Part shown: one piece after another, positions 45,915 through 57,600 of the stretch
Layout of the letters: the number at the start of each line of letters is the position of its first letter
Numbering within the stretch: position 1 is the first letter of the stretch
Assembly (NCBI GenBank): GCA_950295325.1
Contig: OX485803.1
Coordinates: 33,989,554-34,053,553 of the forward strand
DNA length: 64,000 bases
Source of the DNA: Polytrichum commune
Taxonomy: Eukaryota > Streptophyta > Polytrichopsida > Polytrichales > Polytrichaceae
Reading direction: 5' to 3'
Program-made: the position numbers and the translations under genes
Notes under the pieces: generated by a model
Database searches by the model: none
What the model was told of the DNA's origin: nothing
What the model saw: only the letters and a program-made list of their open reading frames with translations

Positions 45915-47290
45915 ACTTACAGTCACAGACATGTCTACGTGCAAATTCAGCTGCTAACCTGCAAGACACATCACAAGTACAAAAATAATCAGCAACAAAC
46001 AAATTCAACATCTGCTTCAATTGTAATCTTGTTCAAGCTATCACGAGTTTTGTAATCACAAGCCGATTCAATGTCACTTACCCTAATTATTCTATCACTT
46101 GCTACAAGGTTGAAGGCGGGATGCTCAAGCATGATCCTGGGTGTGAAACCAGGAATTTCCACATCCAAGTTTCCAACAGATTCCAAAACCGAATAATTTT
46201 TATGGACCCATAAACCCTTGGGATTCAGGAGAATATTACCTTCAGCATCCCGACTCAAGCAACTGCTCCAACACCTCACGGCCCCTGCATGGTCATGGTC
46301 ATGGTCACGGCCACAACATAGTTACGACTTATGTTTCTGCTGGATCAATTCAGCTTGCTTAAACAGTCACAGGAGCAACTCACAGGAGAAACTCACTCGA
46401 TCAGTTTAGCAACTCACAGGAGAAACAACACTCACAGGAGAAACTCACTCAACCAGATTCACAACGACTTTGACCTCTCCGGGGTGAACATGTTTCAGAA
46501 CCAGGTTGAATCTGCTTGTTTCATTCCCTAAAACCTCGACTCAAGAAAACCAGGCTCCCCGACTCAAAGATCCCAAGCTGATCTCCTCGACCTTCTGTGT
46601 CCACCTCCTCGGCCTTCTTCGACTGTGACTGCCTGCTCTAAAACTATAGTTGCGTCCCCTCAACCACCGGTGCCACCTTCTCTATCCACCACCGACAACT
46701 GCTCCTCGACACCATCTCCTCGGCCTCCTCCGTCTATGGATCTGCAGGCTCCGAAATTGGAGCTGCGGCCTTCTCAACCACCGGTGCCACGTCAACCGGT
46801 GTAGCGAAATCCTCTTCCGAAGCAGGTGCCTCCTCCGAACAACAGGTGCCTCCTCTACCGGAGCAAACACCTCCTTCTCCTCAACTGCAAGGCCTCCACC
46901 TCTTGAGTGGCTACCACCTCCTCAGCAACATGGGCCTCCTCCGATGGAGCAACTTCCTCCTCGACGATCCAGGATGTGATAAACGATCACTGATAGGAAG
47001 AGGTCGTAGCAACTCTAGTCTTATGCAGGCACCTGCTTGGCTGTGCGCAATGGAATTTGTGGACCCTAACTGACTTTCCAGCTCCTAAATCGTGATAATA
47101 GGATCTAGTGCGGTTTACCAGCCTGTGAAACTTGTAATGGCCTGCGAACAGAGTCTGCTTCACCCGACTTTCTGGATTTTCGTTCTTTTCATAATATAAT
47201 TTTCCATAATTTCGTTCTTCATGGCCTAGAATTTCTGATTTTTATCATTTTTTTTTGGAATTATTTAAGAACGAACCTACTATGGTGTTA

Positions 47291-49450
47291 CAGTAGCGGT
47301 AACCAATGGCACCGAGATTGTATAATTGAACCCGTATCTTTAATTATATCAAGGGTTTCAATTGATTTAGAAATGTGAACTTGATGAAATGAGTTATTTC
47401 TAGATTGAGTCATTTTTAACACTAGTGTAAAATGTTGCATATACGTGTGATATCCAACATATGTTAGGGAAGTGTTAAATTTTTTGGCATATATTTTGAG
47501 GACCCTATAATTACGCAATATTGGAATTCAAGCCTTTTGAGGGGATGGGATGGTAATTATAAATTATGGAGCTTTCATATCCATAACCACGTATTTTCCT
47601 AAAAAAATTAAAAACTTTCAAAGTAGGACTAAAAGTAATAGAGGCAGTTTTCAATATTCTAACACACAAATATATAGCAATGAAAATTGCTTTTGGTATA
47701 CATTTATTATTGAGATGTAGTGTAAAAAGTACATCACAAATGGTTCAAGTATGAACCAATAAGGTCTAGCATACAAATTGGCAACATAACCTTGAGCATA
47801 AACAAATTTTGCTAACCCATAAACTTGAACCAAGAAATTAGTAGAGCTTGAACTTGATCTTGAAATTTGATAATTTATCATCATCATGGCATGCATGCAT
47901 GCACCACATGATGCTCAACCGGTACATTGTTACTATTGTGTTTTTCTTTTGCATAAGTTAAAAAATAATTATACCATCATCAACCCAAGACCCTCATCAA
48001 ATCATGCAGGAGATACAACCTCACCTTTTAAAATTTCATCTCCCAACGTTGGCATGCCATTCCATTCAATTCCAACCCTCAAAATCATCATCAACCAAAA
48101 TTATTCGTAAAACATCAACAACATCTTTGCTAAGTGGGTAACACAAATCATTCCTTCTTGGAACTCCAAAACTTGCACATACATGATCATAACTCCACAC
48201 ACCTTCATTAAAATTTCTCAAAAGCCAATGATCATTGCAATTGCTCAGGGCATGCAAAATTCCGTCCTTGAATCTCCTTGGAGAGAAATTTTGGGAAACC
48301 CTAAATTGCTATGCAATTACTACAACAATGGCATCATCATCTCAACTAACCCAAAAACTTCCCCATTACAAAGTTAACCTCCAAAGAAAATATCAACCCA
48401 ATCATTTCACCTTTCTTAGCTACAAACAACTAAAATTCAACACTAAGTGCAACTATCTGCAAACCTCCTCCAAGATACCATGGGTTGTAAAGAGGCCAAG
48501 AAGGCAAGAGGATTTGATGGTTGGATTTCCAATAAGTATTGTGCTCCCATTGGATGTACTAAAGTGATTTCACTTTAATATGCTAGAGTGATAACCTTAA
48601 ATTAGTCAAGAAATAATAAATAAACTCACTAGCCAATAATCTTGGGACATAATAAATGGAATGATCATCCATAAAGATTAAGGAGCAAGAGAGTAAGAGC
48701 ATAAATTGAATTACAAACTAAAAAAGAATACATTAATGAAACATGCCACGATCTATTAACCTGCATATGTGGTTTTGCCTATTATCGCAATTAATGGATA
48801 TCACAGTTACTGTGGCCAAAGACCATGTAAATTAAAGACCATTGTCAAATAGTGTGATTAAAAAACAAATTAATAATAAAAACTATAAATCCTAGAAAGA
48901 TGACTGCATTGTCTTTTCAAGTTACATTATAAAGGCTTAATTTACACAAGACCATTGACTATACCAAAGTGCTCTTAGCTTTCATAAATATACTAACATG
49001 GGATACTTTATGCAAGACTATTGAGGATGGTTGTGCATGTGTTTATGCACTGCATTTGATCCAATTAAAATGAATACACTATGAGACTATTGCCTGGGTA
49101 AATGGTGTGAGTTCAGAGACAACCACAATTGCATGTACTAATGTGAGAGTTTGTAAGACTTTACCCTATAAATCATCATCCTGCTAGTTCAAAACCAAAA
49201 TAACTTGATATAATCATGTGATTGTCTTAAGAAAATTAATTTGAGACACCTAGATGATATAAGAATCAATTTTCAAGTCTTTCTTGAATATTACCTTGTC
49301 CTATCCAAAAACCTAACTACAACCATAATGTAGAATTGGTCTTATTTCATAATTAGAGGTGGGAGGCAAGGTTTAGGAAGATAGTTGAGCGGGAATGGGG
49401 TGAGGTTTTTAGGGTGGGTTGCTAATAGTGAAAGGAAGTTAGGGGACAAA
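47291..49450. other. Intergenic, no gene supported
   Basis: AT-rich, with no motif-bearing open frames. Confidence 0.5.
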
Positions 49451-49452
49451 TA

Positions 49453-49950
49453 CACGGGTAGATCACTTAGTGCATTTTAAAAATGATGTGCGGCATAATA
49501 TAGAGAGGATTAAAATCATTTGAAATAAAAATTACAAAGGAATTCCAAATAATGAAGGGGCCATTAAATGTAGACAATCCCATTATAAGTAAGTTAGATG
49601 AACATAAAACGTGGGCCATTATTTTTTTGTAAAATTAATATAGGGGCCAAAGATAAGGATCCTAGAAAGTATGTTTAGTATGGTACGTAAATGGGTTTAG
49701 GACTCACGGGGATGGATGATAATTGGGATTTCCGTCTGTCCAAAATTACTTAAAAGGAATATAGAGTACAAAAAATTGCAGTGACTTGGACAATATAAGT
49801 AATGGAAGGGTGCAAACAAATGGGCCATTTTTGAAATTTAAGTAATTATAGGGAGGCTTTAATTGAACCCTTGAAGGTAAATAGCCCCAAAACAAAAAAA
49901 AACCCAGCCGCACGTGGTGCACAAAAATGCCTTAGAGTGATCTACCCGTG
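49453..49950. mobile_element. 498-bp TIR element, same family as the one in the FCP1-like exon
   Basis: The left end CACGGGTAGATCACTTAGTG and the right end (inverse, CACGGGTAGATCACTCTAAG) share a further GCATTTT and a GTGCGGC block. Flanks are direct GACAAATA at 49445-49452 and 49951-49958. The interior is AT-rich and non-coding. The exact duplication and well-matched termini indicate a fairly recent insertion. Confidence 0.85.
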
Positions 49951-49959
49951 GACAAATAT

Positions 49960-51350
49960 GGGCATAGGACTCACCAATAATATTGCCTAATTGGTAGTTA
50001 GACAATCATTAAAAGAGGTAAGATGCCGAAATTGGCGTGGGAAGGCGTGACACACATCTTAACATAACCGCAAAATTCCTTTAAATCATATGTGACAGTT
50101 GAGCATACTAATGCCTAGTGTTATTTGGGTGCACTATCGTTAAATTGTAGATTGACATTGTGTGACTTAGACATGCACCTCTAAATAACACCATTAAACA
50201 TACTCATGCCTAAAAATGACTCATGAGTGCACTTGAACACCAAGTGTCATGTGGTGACGCTAATGGTGAAGGTGTTCATCATTAATACCATAAATCATGT
50301 AGTCAAAAGAGGTAACCAACTAAAACACATGTAAGGGTTATGGTATTAATTGATTTTTTTTAAAAAAATGGACCCAAGCAATTTATTGGTGTGTGATTTG
50401 ATGAGGTTCAATATGGCTCGCTAATTGAACAAAGTGTCTACGCATGAATCATGGGGGTGCATTGTACTAGACATATATGAGTGCATGCACAAAAAGTGTA
50501 TTAATTGGAAGTTTTTTGTCCTATGTATACATATGCTACATAATATTTTATAAGTCGTAACTATGTACATGTATGCCTAAGAACCTTTAATAAATATAGA
50601 ACATTTGGACTTGTGTGATGGCATCACTAGACTTTATAGCATAAGTTTATATAAATTTGGATTATGTTTGTATCAAAAAGGGCACATTAAAAAGTGGGGA
50701 TACGATCTTAGTGTTTATCTTATGAAAGACTTACAAACAATTAATTGCAATTTTGTTAGCTTTGATGGCATATATTGATGTAGACTTTGATGGTTATAAG
50801 TTACATATGGGGGATGAAAAGTCTTCAACTTTATTGATAGGATTTACTAGGGTTTTACATTATACATAGGATAGGGGTTGATTGTAATTCAAAAGCGTAT
50901 TTGCATACTCATGTTAATGACTACGTATTATCACTTGCATTTTGATCATTGAAATTGTACATTTGTTGCTTAATTTTACAAAAATGTTGTTAATAGGCTT
51001 GGGTTTTAATACTATATTGCAAACATGCATGATTCTTGGTTTAATGAAAGGTGCACCCCCGGGCACTTGAATACTAATTGAAATCATCATAGATTTGCTA
51101 AACTAGGAACACAAGTTTTTATAGTGTAAATGTAATTGCTAGAAGTTCAAGAACATGAAAAAAATCGAATACCACTCACATACCTTACCTAACATAAGGT
51201 GTGGTTGGTTGAAAAGCCAACAAGGAGTTGTTTGTTCCCAGGGCTCACATCCTCGTCCCTCACATCACATAATGTCCTATGATAGCGTGGGGGTAAGTCC
51301 GGGTAAGTCCGGCAGTTTGTCCAAGGGTAAACTAATGCGGCCAACCCCTA
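49960..51350. other. Intergenic, no gene supported
   Basis: Nothing recognisable. A short GGGTAAGTCCG duplication lies at 51290-51310. Confidence 0.5.
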
Positions 51351-51361
51351 GGTCAGCACTA

Positions 51362-51465
51362 TAATTGACATGGTAATCGACTGCAAAATAACAAGTTGAC
51401 ATAGCAGTTGATTGCAAAATAACAGTTGACACAACAACTGATTGCAAAATAACAATTGGCACAAA
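51362..51465. repeat. ~30-bp tandem repeat (TTGATTGCAAAATAACA unit)
   Basis: Four diverged units of roughly 30 bp built on TTGACAnnnCAnnTGATTGCAAAATAACA. A flanking segment (TTTTGTTGGCTACAAGATCT, about 51515) recurs near 51740 (CTGCATCTTACAAGATCTAA), so the neighbourhood contains a larger duplication as well. Confidence 0.8.
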
Positions 51466-51775
51466 TGAAAAAAGAGGAAAAGAAGAAAAATCCCCCCAAA
51501 TTTTTGGATCGTTAGATTTTGTTGGCTACAAGATCTAACCGTCCAAATTCTTTTGATTTTTTTTTAAAATTTAAAATTTTTAGTTTAGTTGTCAACTAGA
51601 GTAATCAACCATAGCAGTCGATTGCTCAAAATTGATTGACGTAGTGGACCAAAAGCAATTGATCTAGAGCAGTTGATTTTTTAGGAAAAACAACAACAAT
51701 AAATGCAAATTTTTAAGAACTATTAGATCCTGCATCTTACAAGATCTAATGGTCCAAGAATTCTGTTGATTTTTT

Positions 51776-52498
51776 TTGGATAATTTCATTGTTGTTTTCA
51801 AAATTGACTACTATGAAATGGCTTACAACTATGTGTCCACGATTGACTACTCCAAAAAATGTTTGGAGGCCGGTGTTTTGAACAGTCCCCCACCCAAGCA
51901 AATATTCCATTCCTCACCAAATGACCATTCAAGGGCATCAAGTGTGCGTGCGATGGTGACCAAGACTCCCCCTCTCAAAGGCAACATGGCGCCTCACAAG
52001 GAGCTTTGTATGGACATTCAGTTGACATCGGATGTGCCCATTACTTTGCATGATATGTTGCTTGACCGTCCCACATCCCAAGGTACGCTATAGCCTCTGC
52101 CTAGTTGTATTTCCCTCCCCACGTTCCTTTGTTCCTTTGTTCCTTTCGTTTGTCATAACACTCTTCCTCCTCAAACTAATCCCACTTGTTCCGTTGGTTC
52201 GTAGGTTGTGTCCAATCCAAAACCAACCCGTTCCAAAGTCACCTTATCCATCAAAGCGTTTTTACACCTTGCATAGAAGTGCAAAGCAATCTTCTTAAAA
52301 AATGACATACTATTCAAATTCATCCTCCTATATTTTGGGTTCTCATCGGCCTCCTAAACGAATAATGATGGGCTTGTGCCCTGACCTTGGCTATAGTCGC
52401 AGAGTAGAGGTTTTTGGGAACGTGAAGGCGATGCAAGCAAAAAAAAATGGTGGCAAAAGAAAAGAAAAAACCAAAGGCCAAAATGATCAATGTTAGCA
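51776..52498 (+). CDS. Possible gene remnant, hypothetical, two or three exons
   Basis: An open segment (51776 on) ends at CCCAAG/GTACGC (about 52081). An acceptor TTCGTAG near 52205 restarts an open frame (GCVQSKTNPFQSHLIHQ). A further open piece at 52302-52496 has a basic tail (KKNGGKRKEKTKGQ). No family was recognised. The exon chain is inferred only from splice-like sites and may be spurious. Confidence 0.25.
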
Positions 52499-53199
52499 TA
52501 GACATTGTACATAAGTAGGCTTAGTTTGGGTTGGACTATCCAATAATAGTTTAGTGGCGCTTGTTTGCAACTTAATTTTGTTGACCAAACCTGTTATTTT
52601 TTTATTCCCCATTATATGAATATCTCCTTTCTCCTCCAATATTATGTGATGTTTGGTTGTCCTCAATGATCAGGGAGAACCGGCAATTCTTTACAAATGA
52701 ACTGATTGCTATGAACAAATAACCGGATACGGAAGAGGGTAGTCGGATATTCACCGCCCCCACGAGGGTATCGGCGGATATTGGCCAACGACCCAGGGTA
52801 TGTCCCGGATATCGGTTGTGTATGGGGAGGGTCATGGGGGGGGGGGAGGGGGGTATCTGCCATTTCTCCATTCATTCTTTGAGTGAAACCCTCGTGCTCC
52901 TCCCCATCACAACTCCTCGGCGCACTCCCCCTCAAGGTCGAAGGTGCATCATTGCCGGTGTTGGTTTATGTGTGATGTTGTTGGTTTGGGCTTAGTGTAG
53001 GTGGCTAGAACTGATGAGTGCGACTTCGGCTTGGCAAGCACAACTGTATGCGAATGTGGAAAGTTATTCACTAGCAGGGCGGAGCAATGATCGGCGCCGA
53101 AGGGCTGCCGGAGGTAAGGAGCAGAAATTAGGGTAGTAGCGGCATTTTTTTGTTGCTCCCCGAAACTTCTCTCCTGGCCACCCACCCTTTCAGGTGCCG

Positions 53200-53300
53200 A
53201 AAGGGCGCCGGAAACAACCCTCCCTAAACTTCCCCCACAGAATATAAGCCCCTCGCTCACCCTCCACAACCATATCTTTTTCTCTCCGAAACCCCCGTCG
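53200..53300 (+). promoter_or_regulatory. Candidate promoter with TATA-like box and CT-rich leader
   Basis: AGAATATAAGCCCC near 53238 is followed by a CTC/CTCC-rich stretch (to about 53290). This resembles a plant core promoter plus pyrimidine-rich leader. It precedes the long repetitive leader of the LINE and may be its internal promoter. Inference only. Confidence 0.35.
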
Positions 53301-53763
53301 AACACCACCAAAGAAGAGAGCGTTGATGTTGATGCAACCTGTGAAGACATTGCTGCTGACATTTGTGAAGAGACACCACCGCTGCTGAAGATCTAGTTTG
53401 AAGACACTGCTACTATTGCCGCCACAGACCCTCAAAGTGTAGATGCACAGTTTCTCATAAATCTAGGATAGTCCCTATCACAGATCTGACTGTGAGAACA
53501 TCGTGCGAAGACATTGCTGCGAAGCCGAGAAATCATCAGAGATTTGCTGCTCCGACTCTCTGCCACCATCTCAACAAAATCCACCCACACCCGGAGAAAG
53601 GACGAGGCGACTTGCTGCCAGAAGTCCAGAAGTAGGTGTGACCAAGGAACTCTGCTACCTGAAGATCGAAGTAGTTCGGTCGTGGAGATTGGCTGCCTGA
53701 ACATCGAAGAACCTGAGGAGAGCGCTCCGGAACCAGAGGAGAGCATTAACAGTACCCAGATCA

Positions 53764-54052
53764 GACACTGCCGAAATCTTAGAGATTAAGTGTCAAGATC
53801 TTAGAAAACAAAGTGCCAAGATCTTAGAGATCAAGTGCTGAAATTCTTAGAAGTTTAAGTGCCGAAATTCTTGCAGATTAAGTGCCGAAACTCTTTCAGA
53901 TCAAGTACCGAAACCCTTAGAGAGCAAGTGCCGAAACCCTTAGAGAGCAAGTGCCGAAACTCTTAGAGATCAAGTGCCGAAACTCTTAGAGATCAAGTGC
54001 CGAAACTCTTAGAAACCAGGTGCCGAAATTCTCAGAGATTAAGTGCGCCACT
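53764..54052. repeat. 23-bp minisatellite in the LINE leader
   Basis: About twelve units of the form AAGTGCCGAAACTCTTAGAGATC, some identical and others diverged. It is followed (54180-54500) by a second, looser repeat built on GAGAATTGCTGCC-like words. Both lie upstream of ORF1 and are best explained as the repeated 5' region of the LINE. Confidence 0.85.
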
Positions 54053-54828
54053 GCCCAAACGAATCAAAGCTCAAAGTTGCAGACATCTGCTATTACAAAC
54101 CAGCGGCCGGGAATCCCCAAAGACTGGCTACTTCAGAAACTCAATAACCCTGCCCCATCAAAGACAACCAATCTGCCCAGAGAAAGATCTGCTGCTTGAG
54201 GAGGAGACTGCGAAGAGTTGCGGTCAGGAGACTAGGAGATCTGCTGCCACAGAGAATCGTCACCCATAGGACCGAGGCAAGTTGCTGCCCAGGAGACCGC
54301 GGAGAATTGCTGTCGAGGAGCCTGCCTAGAGGACCGAGAAGAGTGGCTGCCTGGGAGCCCGAGAGTTGCTGCCAAGGAGAGTGCTGAGAAGGAGAATTGC
54401 TGCCAACCTGTTGGGTCTGCACCCGCCGATCACTCAGCAAGGAGCTGCTGGAATACGGGTAGGAGTTGCTGGAGTACGAGTAGGAGCTGCCGGAGTTTTG
54501 AGAAGGAGTAAGGGACGTGCAAAGTTGCTACTCTTCAAACTTCCCAGACTATACCCAAGGTAAGACTCCTAACCACATTGCACATAGGCTTAGATGCACA
54601 CACATAAGTAATAAGTATACACACTTAATCAATTAGAAACACACACACACATTAGTTAACTAGGCACTTAGCTTCTTTTTTGCTCCCTAAAAGTAGAAGT
54701 AGTTTTGCTGCCCTTCATCCGCTTGGTAAGTTTACACGTTAATTTGTTTTCTCATTATTTGCACATAGGCACACACATAGTCTTAGACACATCATAGCAT
54801 TGATAGGTTTGTTAGGATAGTAAGCAAA

Positions 54829-57030
54829 ATGAAGGTTGCATATGCAACCTACCTTGTTATCATTATGTGGCTAGTACTAGCCACACCATACTGGATATAC
54901 TCTCATAGTGTCAACTCTCACACCACATGGGAATGCCTTACAAACTCTTGCCTTAAAAACACATATAAAGACGTCATAAATCCAAAGGTATGGTATAACA
55001 ACCTTAATGTTCATATCATAAATGTATGTTCCATTAGAAATAATGGATCCGTGGTAGTAACGGTAGATGCTTGCGCTTTTAGGTATACTTGCCTCAAATG
55101 CTTAGGAGATGTATGGAATGTTAGAGTTGTGACAAATCATAATCTACATAAGAGCACTTACAACCAATTTGTAAATACTAATATGAAGATTCATATGAAT
55201 AGGAAAAGGTGTTATCATAGGATGAATGCAAGTTGTACTCATACTAGTACTCATATGATGTTAGAACATGCAAATCACTTCTTCTTTCACTCTCAATTCC
55301 TAGGAGGCCCACAACTTAATTTGTGGAAAGGAATTAGAGGAAAGAAAATAAGAAGTATACCTCATTCAAAACTAAAGTACAAAACGTTTGTTTGCTTTGC
55401 TTATATCAGAATGGCAACCATCACTCCAACCTCATCATCCCGTAAGTTGTTTGAAAATGAAAATATAGATTCTATAAGTGGAAAACGTCCAGTGCTTGCT
55501 ATGGTATTGTCAAGTCAAAAAAAGGTTAAAGGAATAGCACCCACTGAGAGAACACGTCCCCCCTATTGGCTTGGTTTCCAAGCTATGAATACAATTGCAA
55601 AATTTGCCAACATGCCTCTCATTCAAACACCTTCTTTCACTGAGTTAGTCAAAAAATGTATGTGTGAGTCTGAAACACATGAAATGGTGGAGTCATCTCC
55701 CTCCTTTCCGTTCATTGCCCAAGAAGAGTGGCCTTCCATACGAACGGATGGTAAGGAGGGAATGCACTACAATCTCACCCATATTCCTTCAGATGTGGAA
55801 GTGGGTGACCATGGATTTGCTTTGGACTATCACATATCTATCCATTTTGAAATTGAAAGAATAGAATTGGATAGAGATGTGATACTCAACTTAACAAAGG
55901 AGAGACTAAAAACAATGAGGATAGAGGTCGGGGAAATCCTAGGAGAGCCCATAGTTGTCCTCTGTTTTCATGGGACCAAAAGATGGAGTGGAATTATTAA
56001 ACTCCACCTTAAAAACCCTGAAATGGATGGATATGGCCTTCTCTGTGGATTGAGACCTTTCATCCTCAAGCTTGGCCAATTTACACATGCTATAGGCAAA
56101 GTGTGTAAATCCTTTGATACCATTGCAATTGCATCCATGCTCTCCGTCAAAGTCACAACCCCGTCAATCAAGGGTAAAGAATGGTATGATTTTTTTGTAG
56201 AAATAGTTGGGGATGGATTTCGACGAGGCCTTGACTTTGAAATAACGAATGTGCAAAAATTGGCGGATGCAAAGTTTGCTTGGATTAAAGCACCCTCTCC
56301 AGAGGAAGCCAAAAGAATTAAAGCACTCAAACTTTCGTTTTTCAATGAAATAGTAGATGTAAACTTTGCAAGTAACGAAAAACTCTCAGAAGATGATAAA
56401 GCCCGAAAGAATGCACTCATTCTAATTGCCCGTAACCTCAATAAGGTAAAAACAACCATGCAAATCGAAGAAGAAATCCGAAAATGCATGGGAGAACTAA
56501 ATGTTCTCGGTTTTTACTTTAGACTTGAGAACGGGAAGCATACGGGCTCATGCAATGTCCAATGCCTCAACTCGTTTGTCTACAAGAAATTTGTTAAGAA
56601 AAATGAAAAAATATTTGGTAAATATGTTGAATTTACCCCCCATCCAAAAAGTCTAGACGGGATAAATGCACCTAGTAAAGAAGAGCTAGTTAGACTTGGA
56701 TTTTCAGACGTAAACAAAGCACTTGCAAACACCATCCAAGCTCTGGAGAATGGACCGCACCAAAACATCACCAACAAAGATCTCAACAAGATGGTAGAAG
56801 CAGCGGTAAAAAATGGGACGGATGAAATACGAAAGGAAATGGTGAACCTTAAAGGTGAGATTGTGCAAGAGGCAAAAGTTTATGCCGATCATGTGCAAGC
56901 GGAGTCAAACAAGAATTCCAAGCTCCAAATACAACTCCTTCAAAGGCAAATGAAGATTACCTTGGATGCTATCGAAGCGGCTCATCCGGACATATCGGAA
57001 ATTGAAAACAATATGGACTTGACAAACTAA
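54829..57030 (+). CDS. LINE ORF1 protein (nucleic-acid-binding, coiled-coil)
   Basis: Open for 733 codons. The part before the internal ATG at 55411 (residue 195, MATITPTSSSRK) is Cys/His/Asn-rich, looks unlike the rest and is probably leader sequence that happens to be open; I favour 55411 as the true start (539 residues). A segment at about residues 525-600 (ARKNALILIARNLNK ... FYFRLENGKHTGSC ... KYVEFTPHP) has the strand-helix-strand layout of an RRM-like domain, as in ORF1 of several LINE clades. Residues about 655-720 (GTDEIRKEMVNLKGEIVQEA ... IQLLQRQMKITLDA) are charged and heptad-like, probably a coiled coil. It lies 539 bp upstream of ORF2 on the same strand. By family analogy it would coat element RNA; no search could be run. 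Confidence 0.65.
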   Translation: MKVAYATYLVIIMWLVLATPYWIYSHSVNSHTTWECLTNSCLKNTYKDVINPKVWYNNLNVHIINVCSIRNNGSVVVTVDACAFRYTCLKCLGDVWNVRVVTNHNLHKSTYNQFVNTNMKIHMNRKRCYHRMNASCTHTSTHMMLEHANHFFFHSQFLGGPQLNLWKGIRGKKIRSIPHSKLKYKTFVCFAYIRMATITPTSSSRKLFENENIDSISGKRPVLAMVLSSQKKVKGIAPTERTRPPYWLGFQAMNTIAKFANMPLIQTPSFTELVKKCMCESETHEMVESSPSFPFIAQEEWPSIRTDGKEGMHYNLTHIPSDVEVGDHGFALDYHISIHFEIERIELDRDVILNLTKERLKTMRIEVGEILGEPIVVLCFHGTKRWSGIIKLHLKNPEMDGYGLLCGLRPFILKLGQFTHAIGKVCKSFDTIAIASMLSVKVTTPSIKGKEWYDFFVEIVGDGFRRGLDFEITNVQKLADAKFAWIKAPSPEEAKRIKALKLSFFNEIVDVNFASNEKLSEDDKARKNALILIARNLNKVKTTMQIEEEIRKCMGELNVLGFYFRLENGKHTGSCNVQCLNSFVYKKFVKKNEKIFGKYVEFTPHPKSLDGINAPSKEELVRLGFSDVNKALANTIQALENGPHQNITNKDLNKMVEAAVKNGTDEIRKEMVNLKGEIVQEAKVYADHVQAESNKNSKLQIQLLQRQMKITLDAIEAAHPDISEIENNMDLTN

Positions 57031-57142
57031 TTTCGACAAACATCCCGGCGGCGTACAATTATAAATTACTTATAGTATATTTATATACTAAAAACAAAAA
57101 TATAATTAAATTATTAATATATAATAAAAATAAAACCCTACC

Positions 57143-57164
57143 TATAGTATTCATGAATACTATA
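57143..57164. repeat. 22-bp perfect palindrome between ORF1 and ORF2
   Basis: TATAGTATTCA followed by its exact inverse TGAATACTATA. It is AT-rich and could form a small hairpin in the element RNA. Confidence 0.9.
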
Positions 57165-57263
57165 ACATCAAAAATTCACAAAGAAAACCCCCCCCCAACA
57201 CCTTACAAAAACAAATCTATTTACTCACAATACAACAATATCCTATCCAATACAACAAAGTAC

Positions 57264-57600
57264 ACAATACGGCCTCGGCCTACCGGCCTTGCCACAAAAT
57301 AAAACTAACAAGATATATACACCACCACTCCCTCAACCCCATCATTAACACAATCACAAAGCCTACCCACCAACATACTAAACCTATACACTACCTCCCA
57401 ACAACTACACAAAAAACTATAATTGCCTTACCTAATCTATTCACAAAAAGTAAATATAAACTACTCATCTTAAATAAACCTCACCTCAACATCAAACATC
57501 ATCACAAACCCTATTTCGAACACCTATTAAACCCTCATTCAAAATACCAACCTCACCCAAAAGATACAATGGCCTCGGCCTACCGGCCCCGCCACACAAA
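57264..57600. repeat. Direct repeat of a GC motif in the inter-ORF spacer
   Basis: GGCCTCGGCCTACCGGCC followed by (T/C)(T/C)GCCACA occurs at about 57271 and again at about 57571, 300 bp apart, in an otherwise A/C-rich spacer. The second copy overlaps the first codons of ORF2 (ATG at 57569). Confidence 0.9.

Larger units (their letters stand above)
43675..47288 (+). mobile_element. Complete pogo-like (Tc1/mariner superfamily) DNA transposon
   Basis: The left end ACACCATTAGCACGTTCGT and the right end (inverse, ACACCATAGTAGGTTCGT) are flanked by TA on both sides (43673-43674 and 47289-47290), the target duplication of this superfamily. The 3.6-kb interior holds a DDE_1-type transposase (44015-45820) and a GC-richer, Pro/Ser-biased stretch without a recognisable product (about 46200-47080). 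The latter includes a short tandem repeat of ACTCACAGGAGAAACTC (46375-46475). Confidence 0.85.

Noticed and set aside
54829-55410. Signal-anchor domain at the start of the LINE ORF1 (hydrophobic MKVAYATYLVIIMW)
   Set aside because: Likely leader sequence that happens to be open; the residue composition changes sharply at the internal ATG 55411.
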